The notes under the pieces: generated by a model
The model's database searches: none
What the model saw: the letters and a program-made list of their open reading frames with translations, nothing else
Told to the model about the DNA's origin: nothing
Assembly: GCF_000336635.1 (NCBI RefSeq)
Contig: NZ_AOLY01000040.1
Span: forward strand, 1-64,000
Source of the DNA: Haloarcula japonica DSM 6131
Lineage (GTDB): Archaea > Halobacteriota > Halobacteria > Halobacteriales > Haloarculaceae
Direction of reading: 5' to 3'
DNA length: 64,000 bases
Shown here: positions 9,006-18,447 of the stretch, in pieces
How positions within the stretch are numbered: the first letter of the stretch is position 1
Layout: each line of letters begins with the position of its first letter
Translations under genes and position numbers: made by a program

Positions 9006-9878
9006 ATGGCTCACACTGAAACGAGTCTCCAAGAGTTTCTGGAGTGGTCCGACCCGCCCGATTCTCCACCCCAAATACTGTATCCAGTTTTCAGTTCACA
9101 TGATAACTTCACGTTTCAGGCTGCATTGAATATCGCAAAGGGGGCCGGAGCGGAACTCCTCGTATTGGATTTACTTACAGACGCCGGCCTCGAAACAGCA
9201 GAGACCTCACGTACCGGTCGAGAATTACTGCAAGCAAATCTAAATGAGGGTCATACCGTCGATGCACATCTCATTGTCGAGGAAACGAACAGTCCGCTAA
9301 AGACAGCGATTAGAGTGGCGAAACAACGGACTATCCAGTTGGCTGTCCTTGATGAACACACACCGGAACTGTTTGCCGAGGGAGTTCGTGGTGACGCCGC
9401 CGACCGGATGCGAAAAAAAGCATCGTGCGACGTAGTTTCAGTCATATACCCGCGTGCTGGACCGAGGGTCGCATCAGTGCTTGTTCCGGTCGCCGAAGGC
9501 AACCATTGTGGCCTCGGCGTCATCACCGGAGGCGCTCTCGGGGTGGGTGCAGATGCTCCCGTTGACCTTTTTCACGTGTCTGAAGACAAAACCGAAGCCG
9601 AAGTAACACGGGTTGAAGAACTGTTCGAAACGGCCAAGAAGCGACTTCCTGAATCTGTTGAACTGGACACATGGCATCTTGAAGCGCCTGACGTCGCGGA
9701 GGCAATCATCAACGAATCCGCACACTACGATGTGACTGTGATAGGCAAACCGACGCAACGCAGCCTTCTAGAGTTCGTCACGGGTTCGATCACTGCGAGC
9801 GTCACTGAAGAATCAGAGAACGCAGTCCTCACAGTACAGCGGAATGGTGGTGCGGGATTCAGTTTCGAAGAGAGGTAA
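9006..9878 (+). CDS. Tandem universal-stress (UspA) protein
   Basis: A 290-residue soluble protein made of two UspA folds (about 20-150 and 155-283). Both are divergent: the nucleotide-binding glycine motif is weak in the first, while the second has IGKPTQRSLLEFVTGSIT. It is clearly paralogous to the protein at 18506-19372 over its whole length, with shared stretches such as DAADxMRKKASCDVVSV and EAIIxESAHYDVTVIGKPTQ. Standing next to a relic of an APC-UspA gene, it mirrors the layout at 15592-19372 and is probably part of the same duplicated block. UspA proteins bind ATP or act as regulators; the partner is unknown. Confidence 0.85.
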   Translation: MAHTETSLQEFLEWSDPPDSPPQILYPVFSSHDNFTFQAALNIAKGAGAELLVLDLLTDAGLETAETSRTGRELLQANLNEGHTVDAHLIVEETNSPLKTAIRVAKQRTIQLAVLDEHTPELFAEGVRGDAADRMRKKASCDVVSVIYPRAGPRVASVLVPVAEGNHCGLGVITGGALGVGADAPVDLFHVSEDKTEAEVTRVEELFETAKKRLPESVELDTWHLEAPDVAEAIINESAHYDVTVIGKPTQRSLLEFVTGSITASVTEESENAVLTVQRNGGAGFSFEER

Positions 9879-10239
9879 TCTGGTACCAATCCTGGCATTG
9901 AGCGGACGGCCCACGGTAGTGGACTGTTACAAGGGCCTGCTGTGTACCGCACTACCTCAGCTTCCCGATTAGGTGACTCCATTCGACGATAAATTTTCAC
10001 GTAACTGTGAGACTCACCGGGTGACAGAATGACAGAGTACTAGACTGATTTCGGATTAAGCAATTTTGTCCAATTCTTTTACTGTATAAGGATACTAGAC
10101 GGTACTTTTTTAAGCAAGCGATATTTCTAGAGCGAGAAGACAGCTCCCGTGAGAGTAACCAAGTCGTTCGAACGGCTGACTCGCCAGCCGATATCGACTG
10201 CTCAACGGGGCCAGAAACAGAGCAGCACCCGAATAAAAT
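9879..10239. other. Intergenic region with a candidate promoter
   Basis: No gene is supported here. An AT run (ACTTTTTTAAGC) at about 10104-10115 could be a promoter for the downstream operon but lies 125 bases from the first start codon, implying a leader. The T-rich stretch near 10060-10080 could serve as a terminator for the UspA gene. Confidence 0.3.
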
Positions 10240-10590
10240 ATGACACAATCTGAGACCAACCCGCCCGAAGATATCCCGGAGGAAATCACGACTGCACTGG
10301 AAGCCAGCAGTGACGCGCGACTCAGGGAGATTATCCATTACGCACAACAGCTCCTGCGGGAGCATCCACCGCTCACAGATGCGATCGAATCTCGGGCGGG
10401 TGAAGAGCTCGTTCGAATAGAGGACCACGGAGCGTACACGATTGTCGTCGTGGAACGCCCGGAGGAAACGGGCGAAGCACGAGGCCCGTTCGCCTACAGA
10501 GTCGGATGGGAACACGGTATCGGCGACGAGGATGGACAGTACCGGTGGCACTATCTCGGAAAAGTCTACCGTGGAGACGGGGGTGACTGA
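10240..10590 (+). CDS. Conserved hypothetical protein leading the UspA-TrkA-TrkH operon
   Basis: A 116-residue acidic protein without signal or membrane segment. The N-terminal half is helical (EEITTALEASSDARLREIIHYAQQLL), and the C-terminal half looks like a small beta sheet (AYTIVVVERP, PFAYRVGWEHG, YRWHYLGKVY). The family is not one I can name with function. It ends one base before the UspA gene at 10592 and so starts a run of co-oriented genes for UspA, TrkA, TrkH, TrkA and UspA. A role in potassium homeostasis is suggested by context only. Confidence 0.65.
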   Translation: MTQSETNPPEDIPEEITTALEASSDARLREIIHYAQQLLREHPPLTDAIESRAGEELVRIEDHGAYTIVVVERPEETGEARGPFAYRVGWEHGIGDEDGQYRWHYLGKVYRGDGGD

Positions 10591-10591
10591 G

Positions 10592-11035
10592 ATGGCTGCG
10601 GAATTCTTCCAGCGAGTCGTCGTTCCGGTCGCTAACGAAGACGACGCAAGGGCGACAACGTCTGCACTCCGCCCGTACGTAGCAGGGTCAGGCTGCACTG
10701 TTATCGCCGTTCATGTCATCGAGAAAGCCGGTGGTGCGCCGGACAAAGCGTCAGTCGAACAGCGCAAATTGGTTTCGAGTGATATATTCGCTACCGTCAC
10801 CGAGAGATTCGCTGACACTGGTGTCACACTGGAAACAGAGCTTCGGTACGGGACCGATATCGCATCGACACTCATCGAGGTAGCACACGAACTTGACGCC
10901 AGTGCCATCGTCTTCACCCCCCGTGGGGGGAGCCGCTGGCAAAAACTGTTGGCTGGCGATGTGACGCACAACCTCATTAACGAGAGTGATGTCCCGATTC
11001 TGGCACTCCCTGACCGAGAGGTGAGTGACGCATGA
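10592..11035 (+). CDS. Single-domain universal-stress (UspA) protein
   Basis: A 147-residue UspA-fold protein starting RVVVPVAN and ending with the nucleotide-loop region FTPRGGSRWQKLLAGDVTHNL. The usual final Gly-Ser/Thr of the ATP motif is replaced by Gly-Asp, so classical phosphate binding may be altered. The motif GGAPDKASVEQR is identical in its paralogue at 17858-18295. The start at 10592 was chosen because it follows the previous stop by one base and aligns with the paralogue; the longer frame from 10442 would overlap the upstream gene. It probably acts with the adjacent TrkA/TrkH. Confidence 0.82.
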   Translation: MAAEFFQRVVVPVANEDDARATTSALRPYVAGSGCTVIAVHVIEKAGGAPDKASVEQRKLVSSDIFATVTERFADTGVTLETELRYGTDIASTLIEVAHELDASAIVFTPRGGSRWQKLLAGDVTHNLINESDVPILALPDREVSDA

Positions 11036-11091
11036 GTGTAACCAAGAGACGGACGTCCGGGTCGACAACAAACACCTAACTGAAACCATAT

Positions 11092-11778
11092 ATGTACATC
11101 ATCATCGTCGGCGCAGGCGACATCGGCTCACCGCTGATCAATATCGCCACTCGAACTGGAAACGAGGTTGTCGTTATCGAGAAAGATACAAGAAAAGCCG
11201 AGGAGATAGCAAGCGAGTTCGATTGCCTGGTCATCAACGCGGACGCGACGATCAAGGAGACGCTGGAGGATGCCGGAGCGGATCGAGCGGACGCGATCAT
11301 CTCGACGACTGATCAGGACGCGACGAACGTGATGGTCTGTCTGCTTTCCAAAGAGTTCGAGATTCCGGCAATCACGTCAGTCGTTCACGATGCAGCGCAT
11401 ATGAACCTCTTTCGTCAGATCGAGGTGAACACGGTCGAGAATCCACAGCAACTCATCGCCGAGCATCTCTACCGTGCGGTCGCCAGGCCGGCTATCGTCG
11501 ATTATATGCGAATCGGCGAGGACGCAGAAGTGTTCGAAATCACGGTCACGGAAGATGCACCAGTTGCTGGCAAAACACTCACAGAAGCCGGTGAGGAGGG
11601 TATCCTTCCGAACGATGTCTTGATCGTCGCCATCGGTCGTGAGGGCGAGGACAGGCCACTGACACCGCGCGGGAACACCCGAATCCAAACGAACGATCTG
11701 TTGACCGTCTACTCCGCAGCCGGTGCGAACCCGAATCTCACCGACATCTTCGGCCATTACGAAGACCAAACAGCGTGA
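11092..11778 (+). CDS. trkA: TrkA-type NAD-binding regulator of potassium channel
   Basis: A 228-residue RCK protein with an N-terminal Rossmann domain (VGAGDIGSPLI, VVIEKD) and a C-terminal TrkA-C domain (about 140-225). It precedes a trkH gene directly (11799), with the stop codon about 20 bases before that gene's ATG, so these two are the most likely TrkA-TrkH pair in the island. It is a close paralogue of the protein at 6854-7564, with near-identical stretches in both domains. Confidence 0.93.
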   Translation: MYIIIVGAGDIGSPLINIATRTGNEVVVIEKDTRKAEEIASEFDCLVINADATIKETLEDAGADRADAIISTTDQDATNVMVCLLSKEFEIPAITSVVHDAAHMNLFRQIEVNTVENPQQLIAEHLYRAVARPAIVDYMRIGEDAEVFEITVTEDAPVAGKTLTEAGEEGILPNDVLIVAIGREGEDRPLTPRGNTRIQTNDLLTVYSAAGANPNLTDIFGHYEDQTA

Positions 11779-11798
11779 TAACAGGAGAATCCAAATCA

Positions 11799-13424
11799 AT
11801 GTCCAATTCATCTGTCGGTCGTCTTGGCTTCCTGACAGCCTCGAAAACGGTCTGTAGAGACGTCGGTGCCTTGCAGGTACTCATCGGCGGGCTGATGTTA
11901 GTCCCCATGCTTGTCTCGCTGGTCTATCAAGAGTGGTACAGCGGACTATCGTTTCTGACCGGTGCTGGGATTACTGCACTCACTGGCGGGGCAGCCTACA
12001 AGCTATGCGAGGATGCCCCTGAACCGAAGCGTCACCACGCGATGATCGTCGCAGCCCTCGGGTGGCTCGCTACGGCGGCGTTCGGTGCTCTCCCGTTCGT
12101 AATCGCGGCCTACATCACGCCACCGGCAGTACTCGACTCCTTCGTGCCAGCGAGTGCGAGCTATCAGTCGAGCCTGCTCAACTTCCAGAACCCGCTCCAT
12201 GCCTTCTTCGAGAGCATGAGCGGGTACACAACGACGGGCCTCACGATGAGTGTGCACGAACCGACGGTGGGCCACGGCTTCCTCTGGTACCGCTCACAGA
12301 TGCAGTGGATCGGTGGCGCGGGGATGATCGTCCTTTCACTGGCAATTTTGCGTCAGCCGCACGGAACTGCGGGACTCTCGCTGTATCAATCGGAAGCACG
12401 AAACGAGAAACTTCGGCCGAGCATCGTGGGGACGGCGCGTGCAATCTGGAAAATCTACGTCGGCGTCACCGCACTGGTCGCCGTCTATCTGGCGGCGGCC
12501 ACCTTCCTCGTTACCCCGAGTTACGGTATCGAGCCGACGATTTTCGACGCTATAAACCACGCGATGACTGGTCAGTCCACCGGCGGGTTCAGCACACTCG
12601 ACAATTCCATCGCCGGCTACGACTCATACGCGATGGAGCTCGTTCACATCCCCGCGATGATTACCGGGGCAATTTCGATCCCAGTCTACTACGGGATGCT
12701 CTCCGAGCGGGACATCCGAGAGTTCACACGCGATCCACAGGTCAGAGTGTTGTTTGGCTTCTTCGTCATCGGTGTAGTCGGCCTGACGGCGTTTCTCGCC
12801 CGATGGGTCGGCGTGCCCTACAACGGTGAGCCCATCGCATACCTCGGGCGTGTGGCGACGAGTCAGGCGTTCCGTGATGGCCTCTTCCAGTTTATCAGCG
12901 CACAGACGACGACGGGGTGGCAGACGTCTGCTATCGGCGACTGGAACAACGGCGCGGTCATGTTCATCGTCTTCGGTGCGATGTTACTCGGCGGTTCTGC
13001 CGGGGCAACGGTCGGCGGGATCAAACTGCTGCGTGGCTATATTATCGCTCGCGGCATCAGTTGGGAGATCACGCGCGTGTTCCTCCCCGACCACGCTATC
13101 GACGATCTTCGGATTGGGCAGCGGATACTCAAAGCCGACGAGGCAAACACCGAGATTAGCGCCGCGACGACGTTCGCGTTCGCGTACCTCGTCTTGCTCG
13201 CCCTCTCGCTGTTCGTCCTGTTGGCAGTGCTTCCGACGGATTTCACGCTTGCCGATGGGATTTTCGAAGTAGCGACGGCACAGGGGACCGTCGGCCTATC
13301 GTCGGGGATTACTGGCCCAGAGATGCCGGTCATCGCTGAGGTCCTGTTCATCGTCCAGATGTGGATGGGGCGGCTCGAAATCATCCCCGTCCTAGTCCTG
13401 ATTAACGCGATCTTCAGGCGGTGA
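11799..13424 (+). CDS. trkH: TrkH-family potassium uptake channel subunit
   Basis: A 541-residue polytopic membrane protein with the four pore repeats TTTGLT, STGGFS, TTTGWQT and GTVGLSSG, and the C-terminal MWMGRLEIIPVLVL. The ATG at 11799 is preferred: it has a GGAG ribosome-binding site about 11 bases before it and begins the natural N-terminus. A GTG at 11775 overlapping the trkA stop is possible. It is flanked on both sides by trkA genes, a layout that suggests either regulator, or a mixed ring, may gate the channel. It is only moderately similar to the TrkH at 2012-3625, so this is not a recent copy. Confidence 0.93.
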   Translation: MSNSSVGRLGFLTASKTVCRDVGALQVLIGGLMLVPMLVSLVYQEWYSGLSFLTGAGITALTGGAAYKLCEDAPEPKRHHAMIVAALGWLATAAFGALPFVIAAYITPPAVLDSFVPASASYQSSLLNFQNPLHAFFESMSGYTTTGLTMSVHEPTVGHGFLWYRSQMQWIGGAGMIVLSLAILRQPHGTAGLSLYQSEARNEKLRPSIVGTARAIWKIYVGVTALVAVYLAAATFLVTPSYGIEPTIFDAINHAMTGQSTGGFSTLDNSIAGYDSYAMELVHIPAMITGAISIPVYYGMLSERDIREFTRDPQVRVLFGFFVIGVVGLTAFLARWVGVPYNGEPIAYLGRVATSQAFRDGLFQFISAQTTTGWQTSAIGDWNNGAVMFIVFGAMLLGGSAGATVGGIKLLRGYIIARGISWEITRVFLPDHAIDDLRIGQRILKADEANTEISAATTFAFAYLVLLALSLFVLLAVLPTDFTLADGIFEVATAQGTVGLSSGITGPEMPVIAEVLFIVQMWMGRLEIIPVLVLINAIFRR

Positions 13425-13542
13425 CTTGGATGGATAGTCAGCGTCAACTCCGCCCGCCTGTGCTCGATGTCCCCGGCCCGCCCTGCACAGTAGAAGGGCT
13501 TGCTCGCACCGCTACACAACCAATACCAGCAAACAACCACCA

Positions 13543-14208
13543 ATGTACGTAATCATCATCGGCGCAGGCCGCACCGGAAGCACCGTTATCAACCTCGCAA
13601 CGCAGGACGACCACGAGGTGGTCGTCATCGAACGCGATACAGAACTGGCCGAGGAGGTGAGTGCAACCTACGACTGTATGGTTATCAACGCTGACGCAGC
13701 ATCGAAAGAAATCCTGCTCGAAGCCGGCATTGAGGAGGCGGACGCACTTATTTCGACCACGGAAAACGACTCGGTAAATCTCATGGTGACCATGTTTGGG
13801 AAGCAGTATGGGGTCGAGTCGCTCGTGAGTTCCATCAACGACCCCGCCCACATGGAACTATTCGAGGACCTCGGCGTGAATATCGTCGAAAGCCCGCACC
13901 GTCTCAACGGTCAATATCTCTATCGGGCCGTCCAGCACCCGGGGATTCAGGATTTCCTGCCCATTGCTGGCCAAGCTGAAATCTTCGAGATGGCAGTCAG
14001 TGCGGGCGCTCCGATTGATGGCCTCGATTTAATCGAAGCTGATAACAACGATCTGTTGCCCGAAGAGACGATAATCGTCGCCATCGTTCGGGATGGCGAA
14101 CTGCTCATCCCGCAGGGGGAAAGCGAGATTCGTGCTGGTGATACCGTCACCGTTTTCGCGAAAAATGGGGCGACGAGTCGGATTACGGATGTGTTCAGAG
14201 GGTCATAA
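13543..14208 (+). CDS. trkA: TrkA-type NAD-binding regulator, divergent third copy
   Basis: A 221-residue RCK protein: Rossmann domain with IGAGRTGSTVI and VVIERD, then a TrkA-C domain from about residue 135. It differs clearly from the other two TrkA proteins (RTGST in place of DIGxP, ASKEILLEAGIEEADA in place of TIKETLEDAGADRADA), so it is an older lineage. Its stop lies two bases before the next UspA gene, so the two are coupled. It may sense a different nucleotide or form mixed rings; sequence cannot decide. Confidence 0.92.
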   Translation: MYVIIIGAGRTGSTVINLATQDDHEVVVIERDTELAEEVSATYDCMVINADAASKEILLEAGIEEADALISTTENDSVNLMVTMFGKQYGVESLVSSINDPAHMELFEDLGVNIVESPHRLNGQYLYRAVQHPGIQDFLPIAGQAEIFEMAVSAGAPIDGLDLIEADNNDLLPEETIIVAIVRDGELLIPQGESEIRAGDTVTVFAKNGATSRITDVFRGS

Positions 14209-14210
14209 CG

Positions 14211-15353
14211 ATGTCCGATAACTCCGAGCCGACCAGCGTTCGAATCACCGTCCCGGAGCGGTCTTCGGGTTCGGATGATGAACCGTATCTTCGTAGCGGG
14301 CCGCCTATTCAATCTCCAGGGTATAGAGTTATCGTTCCCGTTACTGAGACGCTGCTTGATAGCTATACAGGGATCAACGTCCGCCGGTTCCTCCAGACAG
14401 CAGTCGCACTAGCTGCTGATAACGGCGGCCGGGTGCTCTTACTCGGCATCGAGACGGTGGCAGACGAAGCGGAATTGGGCCATGTTCGAGAGTATATCCG
14501 GACGGAACAAGCGAACCAGGCCGATACGAATCCCACCATCGAGACACTGGAAAACAGACGGACACAGCTGGCGGAGATGAGTACTCTAGCGCAGGAACTC
14601 ACGCCAAGTGTTCCGGTCAGTGCAGCCGTCAGAACCGTGAAAGACCTGACTAAGGGTATTCTTGATGTCATAGACGATGAGAGTGAGGTGGCTGTCCTGC
14701 TGCCACGCGGGACCGGCCTCGATCAGGGCTGGTTGCTCAAGCGAAGTACAATTGACGCGGTCTTGGCGTCCGCTGAGTGCGACGTGTTCGTCGAAAAGAT
14801 GGGTAGCAAAGGAGGAGAGAATGCACTGTACGTACCGAGCGTTGATGAGCATACTGTCGCACCGCTCGCCGAATCGGAAGCGGAAACGATAGACTCGATA
14901 CTATTACCTGTCGGGGCAGGCCCACACTCAGCCCTCGCTGCGGAAGCAGCACGCGCGGTGGCACGTGCCACAGGTGCATCTGTGACCGTGTTCCACGTGG
15001 TACCACCTGAAGCATCTACTGAGGCGAGAAGCGACGGCGAAGACCTGCTAAAGTTCGCTGAATACGTGCTCGGTTCCGACGTAGCGATTACAACGACGAT
15101 CAAGGAGGCTGCTGATACCGCCGATGCAATTATAACGGAAACTGAGTCTCATGATGCCGTATCAATTGGAGCGCCGGAACAGAAGTCACAGCTCGAAACG
15201 TTAGTCTATGGGTCTGTACAAGAGACGCTCTCTGAGCTCGATGAGTTGACTATTCTCATGTCTCGTGATTCTGACCAGACTATGCGGTCTCTCTACTACC
15301 GATGGAAACGAGGAATTGAGGCCGAAAGTGGCGAGAGCGAGTCCAGCAAGTGA
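14211..15353 (+). CDS. Tandem UspA protein downstream of trkA
   Basis: A 380-residue soluble protein with a polar N-terminal extension (about 1-40) and two UspA-like domains (about 40-200 and 225-355). Domain 1 begins YRVIVPVTE and has a degenerate glycine loop (LLPRGTGLDQGWLLKRSTID). Domain 2 begins SILLPVGAGPHS and ends IGAPEQKSQLETLVYGSVQE, nearer to the ATP-binding pattern. The basic tail (YYRWKRGIEAES) resembles the tails of the APC-UspA fusions, suggesting it descends from the cytoplasmic part of such a permease. It ends the co-oriented operon that starts at 10240. Confidence 0.82.
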   Translation: MSDNSEPTSVRITVPERSSGSDDEPYLRSGPPIQSPGYRVIVPVTETLLDSYTGINVRRFLQTAVALAADNGGRVLLLGIETVADEAELGHVREYIRTEQANQADTNPTIETLENRRTQLAEMSTLAQELTPSVPVSAAVRTVKDLTKGILDVIDDESEVAVLLPRGTGLDQGWLLKRSTIDAVLASAECDVFVEKMGSKGGENALYVPSVDEHTVAPLAESEAETIDSILLPVGAGPHSALAAEAARAVARATGASVTVFHVVPPEASTEARSDGEDLLKFAEYVLGSDVAITTTIKEAADTADAIITETESHDAVSIGAPEQKSQLETLVYGSVQETLSELDELTILMSRDSDQTMRSLYYRWKRGIEAESGESESSK

Positions 15354-15560
15354 GGCCATACAGCAGAACTTCTTATCATTACTTTATCATCACAAGTTGG
15401 TGGCTACGGGACGAGTCGGGAAGCCAAGCGAGACAGCACTGTGGCCTGTGACAGTTCGGCCAGCACCAGCGACAGGATGGAACGAACTGAAGCGCTTGTC
15501 GCTTTCAGTGAGGTGCCGATTCATACACGAAGACAGGTGGAGGAGCAATGCGTTTTTCCC

Positions 15561-15590
15561 TGCGTGCAGTAGTGGGGACCTGCCCCACTG
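15561..15590. terminator. Hairpin between convergent UspA and APC genes
   Basis: AGTGGGG and CCCCACT form a perfect seven-base stem with a five-base loop (15571-15589), directly after the stop of the minus-strand permease and downstream of the plus-strand UspA gene. A T run (about 15552-15557) lies on the plus strand. A similar but imperfect structure accompanies the relic at 8611-8650. It may be a shared bidirectional terminator. Confidence 0.35.
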
Positions 15591-15591
15591 C

Positions 15592-17865
15592 CTACGATTC
15601 GAGGCGTCGAACGATGGCTTGGCGGATCGACATCGCGGATTCTTCAGGACCACGGGCCATGACCACAGTCTGATCCGTCTGTTCACCAATCGTCTCGGGC
15701 AGCGAGCCGAAGACAGCCTGTGACACCGCTCCCGTGCGGGTCGCTCCGACACAGATTGTATCGTACCCTGTAGCTGCATCGAGAATCGCCCCTTCGATAT
15801 CTTCGGCCACCTCGATACGGCTCTGGTACTGTGCCTCTTCGAGACCGGTCCGTTCAACGAACTCCTCGATGAGCGCCTCGCCCCGCTCCTGTGGGGAAAG
15901 GCCGTCATCGTCTTCGCTTGGCTCTTGAACGTTGAACAGTGTCAACGTGGTTTCCTCGTCGGCTGCCTCGGCAAACTCTCTGGCCCGACGAGCGGCGACT
16001 GGTGCGTGTGGGCCCTCACCGGCCAGGACCATGATGTCGCCCGTCGCGCGCCCATCTTCCGGACCGAGTTTCACGAGCGTCGCATCACACGATGCACGAC
16101 CGATGACAGGGTCGATTGTGGAGCCGAGAACGTGTTCTCGTCGGCTTCGTTTCCCCTGCCAGCCGAGGAGAACGTGGTCAGCGTCTTCCTCCTCAATAAC
16201 GTCCAGAATCGCCGAGCCGGCGTTGCGACCAACGATAGCGCGCGTTCGTAGCCCGACATCGAGGTCGTCAGCGATGTCCCGTGCAGAGTCGAGCAGTTCC
16301 TGCTGGCGTTGGACTCGTGCTTCCTCGAATGTGAGGTCCTGTTCCAGTGAAGTCTGCTGTGGGACTTCGATGATGTTCACCGCGACAACCTCGGCCGTTC
16401 CGCTATCGTGTGCGTGTGCGCTCGCTGCTGCCATCCGGAGAAGGTCCCGTTCAGTTTCGGGATTTGCCACGGGAACAACAACCCGATAGCGTCCCTGCCC
16501 GTCCGCGACTGTGGTCGGTTCTGGCGCGATTGCCTCCCCAACTAGGCTCTGGCTGAGTGCTCGGTTGCGGGCGTATACAAAGTACCAGAAGATTCCAAAG
16601 ACGACGATGACACCGCCGATGGCCTGCACGAGGAGGCTCATCTGGAGGAGAATGGCGAGACAAGCGATGAAACCGAGAATCGGGACAATTGGGTACAGCA
16701 CGCTCGGAATCCGGAACGACGGGTCGTAGGCGTCAGGATCGGCACGACGGAGAACGATGACGGCGATATGGACGAGCGCGTATGTGACGAGGTACATGAA
16801 ACTCGCCACTTCCGCGAGTGTCCCGATGCCGACCCCGATGGCGATGAGCAGGAGCGTGATAATACCGGTCGCGGAGATGGCACGGTATGGCGTCCGGAAC
16901 CGGTCGTGGACCTCGTTGAGCCAGTTGATGAGGATCTTGTCCCGACCCATGGCGAAGTTTACGCGGGCCGCCGAGAGGATACTCGCGTTCGCACTCGAAA
17001 TAGTCGCTAAAACGGCTCCCACGATCATCGCTAACGCTCCGATTGGCCCCATGATCTCCGTCGCTACGTCGGCGACGGGTATCGGAGAGTCTGCAAGCGC
17101 CTCGATTGAGAGCGTCCCGGTCGAGACGAACATCACCCCGACGTACATCAGCGTCGGCGTCACGACGGCCGCAATCATCGCCAGCGGAAGATTGCGGCTC
17201 GGGTTCTTTATCTCCTCGGCGCTGGTCGCAATCACTTCGAAGCCGATGAAGGTCACGTAGACGGTCCCGATCGTCGCTGCGACGGCCGGCCAGCCCTCTG
17301 GCGGGAGGAACGTTCCGATAGTCGGCCCACTCAGGACTCCCAGCCCGAGGAAGGCGACGATGAGACCGACAAGGGTGAGGACGATGACGTTCTGGAGTGC
17401 GCCGGTCTCTTTGACGCCGTAGTAGTTAACGCCGGTCAGCAGCGCCGCCATGACGAGTGCTGCGACGGTTATCCCGATTTCACCCCATCCGGCCAGGAAC
17501 CCGATGTACTGTCCAAGCCCGGGGAGCAGATATTGACCGAAACCGATCATGTAGAACGCGCTGGCGAAGGTCAGCCCGGCCCACATCCCCCAACCGACGA
17601 TACTGCCGAAAAACGGACCGAGCGCGCGGTTGACGTAATAGTAGCTGCCACCGGCTTTGGGCATCCCGGTTGCCAATTCCGACAGTGAAATAGCAGCGAG
17701 CAGCGATACTAAGCCGCCGGCAAAGAAGGAAATCATGCTCGCGGGTCCTGCCTGCTCCGCAGCGATGCTCGGGAGGACGAAGATGCCGGCACCGATCATC
17801 GTCCCGAGGCCAATCGTATACGCTTCGAGAAAGCCGAGGTCGCGTGCGAGTTCTTGATCAGTCAT
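15592..17865 (-). CDS. APC-family permease fused to two UspA domains
   Basis: A 757-residue protein of the same design as the one at 4006-6429. An APC transporter with IGLGTMIGAGIFVLPS and about 12 helices fills residues 10-440, and two UspA domains follow (about 460-600 and 608-740). UspA 1 carries GWQGKRSRREHVLGSTID; UspA 2 carries GATRTGAVSQAVFGSLPE. Both keep a recognisable nucleotide loop. The substrate is probably an amino acid, but is not fixed by sequence. Its start overlaps the UspA gene at 17858-18295 by eight bases, so that single-domain UspA is made just before it. A decayed copy of the 3' end lies at 8651-8880. Confidence 0.88.
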   Translation of the reverse strand: MTDQELARDLGFLEAYTIGLGTMIGAGIFVLPSIAAEQAGPASMISFFAGGLVSLLAAISLSELATGMPKAGGSYYYVNRALGPFFGSIVGWGMWAGLTFASAFYMIGFGQYLLPGLGQYIGFLAGWGEIGITVAALVMAALLTGVNYYGVKETGALQNVIVLTLVGLIVAFLGLGVLSGPTIGTFLPPEGWPAVAATIGTVYVTFIGFEVIATSAEEIKNPSRNLPLAMIAAVVTPTLMYVGVMFVSTGTLSIEALADSPIPVADVATEIMGPIGALAMIVGAVLATISSANASILSAARVNFAMGRDKILINWLNEVHDRFRTPYRAISATGIITLLLIAIGVGIGTLAEVASFMYLVTYALVHIAVIVLRRADPDAYDPSFRIPSVLYPIVPILGFIACLAILLQMSLLVQAIGGVIVVFGIFWYFVYARNRALSQSLVGEAIAPEPTTVADGQGRYRVVVPVANPETERDLLRMAAASAHAHDSGTAEVVAVNIIEVPQQTSLEQDLTFEEARVQRQQELLDSARDIADDLDVGLRTRAIVGRNAGSAILDVIEEEDADHVLLGWQGKRSRREHVLGSTIDPVIGRASCDATLVKLGPEDGRATGDIMVLAGEGPHAPVAARRAREFAEAADEETTLTLFNVQEPSEDDDGLSPQERGEALIEEFVERTGLEEAQYQSRIEVAEDIEGAILDAATGYDTICVGATRTGAVSQAVFGSLPETIGEQTDQTVVMARGPEESAMSIRQAIVRRLES

Positions 17866-18295
17866 TGTCAGATTCAGGTAGTGTAATAACGGGTACGTCG
17901 CTCTCGGAGACGAGTGACAGTCCCACGTCGCCGGTCAGCAGGCGAACCCACCGGCTGCCACCTCGTGGTGTGAACACGATCGCGCTCGCGTCGATTTCAT
18001 GCGCGGTTTCAATAACCGTCTCTGCAACGTCAGTCCCATAGCGGATTTCGGTCGTGAGCGTGCAGTCGGTATCGGCCAGCTCACCACGAGCACTGCTGAA
18101 CATTTCGTTTGCGTAATCCTCTCGCTGCTCGACTGACGCTTTGTCCGGCGCGCCGCCCGCCTTCTCGATGACGTTAATAACGGTTACATCTCCACCTACT
18201 GGTTCTACATACGGTCGCAACGCCCGCATGGTCGACTCTGCGTCTTCCGGTGACGCAACAGGTACCAGCGCGTGTCTGAACAGCGACTCCGGCAT
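17858..18295 (-). CDS. Single-domain universal-stress (UspA) protein
   Basis: A 145-residue UspA protein, paralogue of the one at 10592-11035, with the identical motif GGAPDKASVEQR and the same altered loop FTPRGGSRWVRLLTGDVG, where Asp stands at the usual Ser/Thr position. It leads a two-gene operon with the APC-UspA permease, overlapping it by eight bases, so a regulatory role on that permease is likely. A TATA-like GATATAAG lies about 40 bases upstream on the minus strand. Confidence 0.83.
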   Translation of the reverse strand: MPESLFRHALVPVASPEDAESTMRALRPYVEPVGGDVTVINVIEKAGGAPDKASVEQREDYANEMFSSARGELADTDCTLTTEIRYGTDVAETVIETAHEIDASAIVFTPRGGSRWVRLLTGDVGLSLVSESDVPVITLPESDND

Positions 18296-18447
18296 ACTAC
18301 GCCCACCGAAGCCGACTGTCGATGTGTTGATGGTGCTTATATCCCGCGGCCGTAGTGTGTCTCATGGTGACTAGTCTCTCGGGCTGTATATGAATTATTT
18401 GTCTTCGCCGCTATCCATTGGTCATCCAACTATTACACGGCTGATTT

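Noticed and set aside
10442-10591. N-terminal extension of the UspA protein at 10592
   Set aside because: It would overlap the upstream gene by 150 bases, and the extension has no likeness to the paralogue at 17858-18295.
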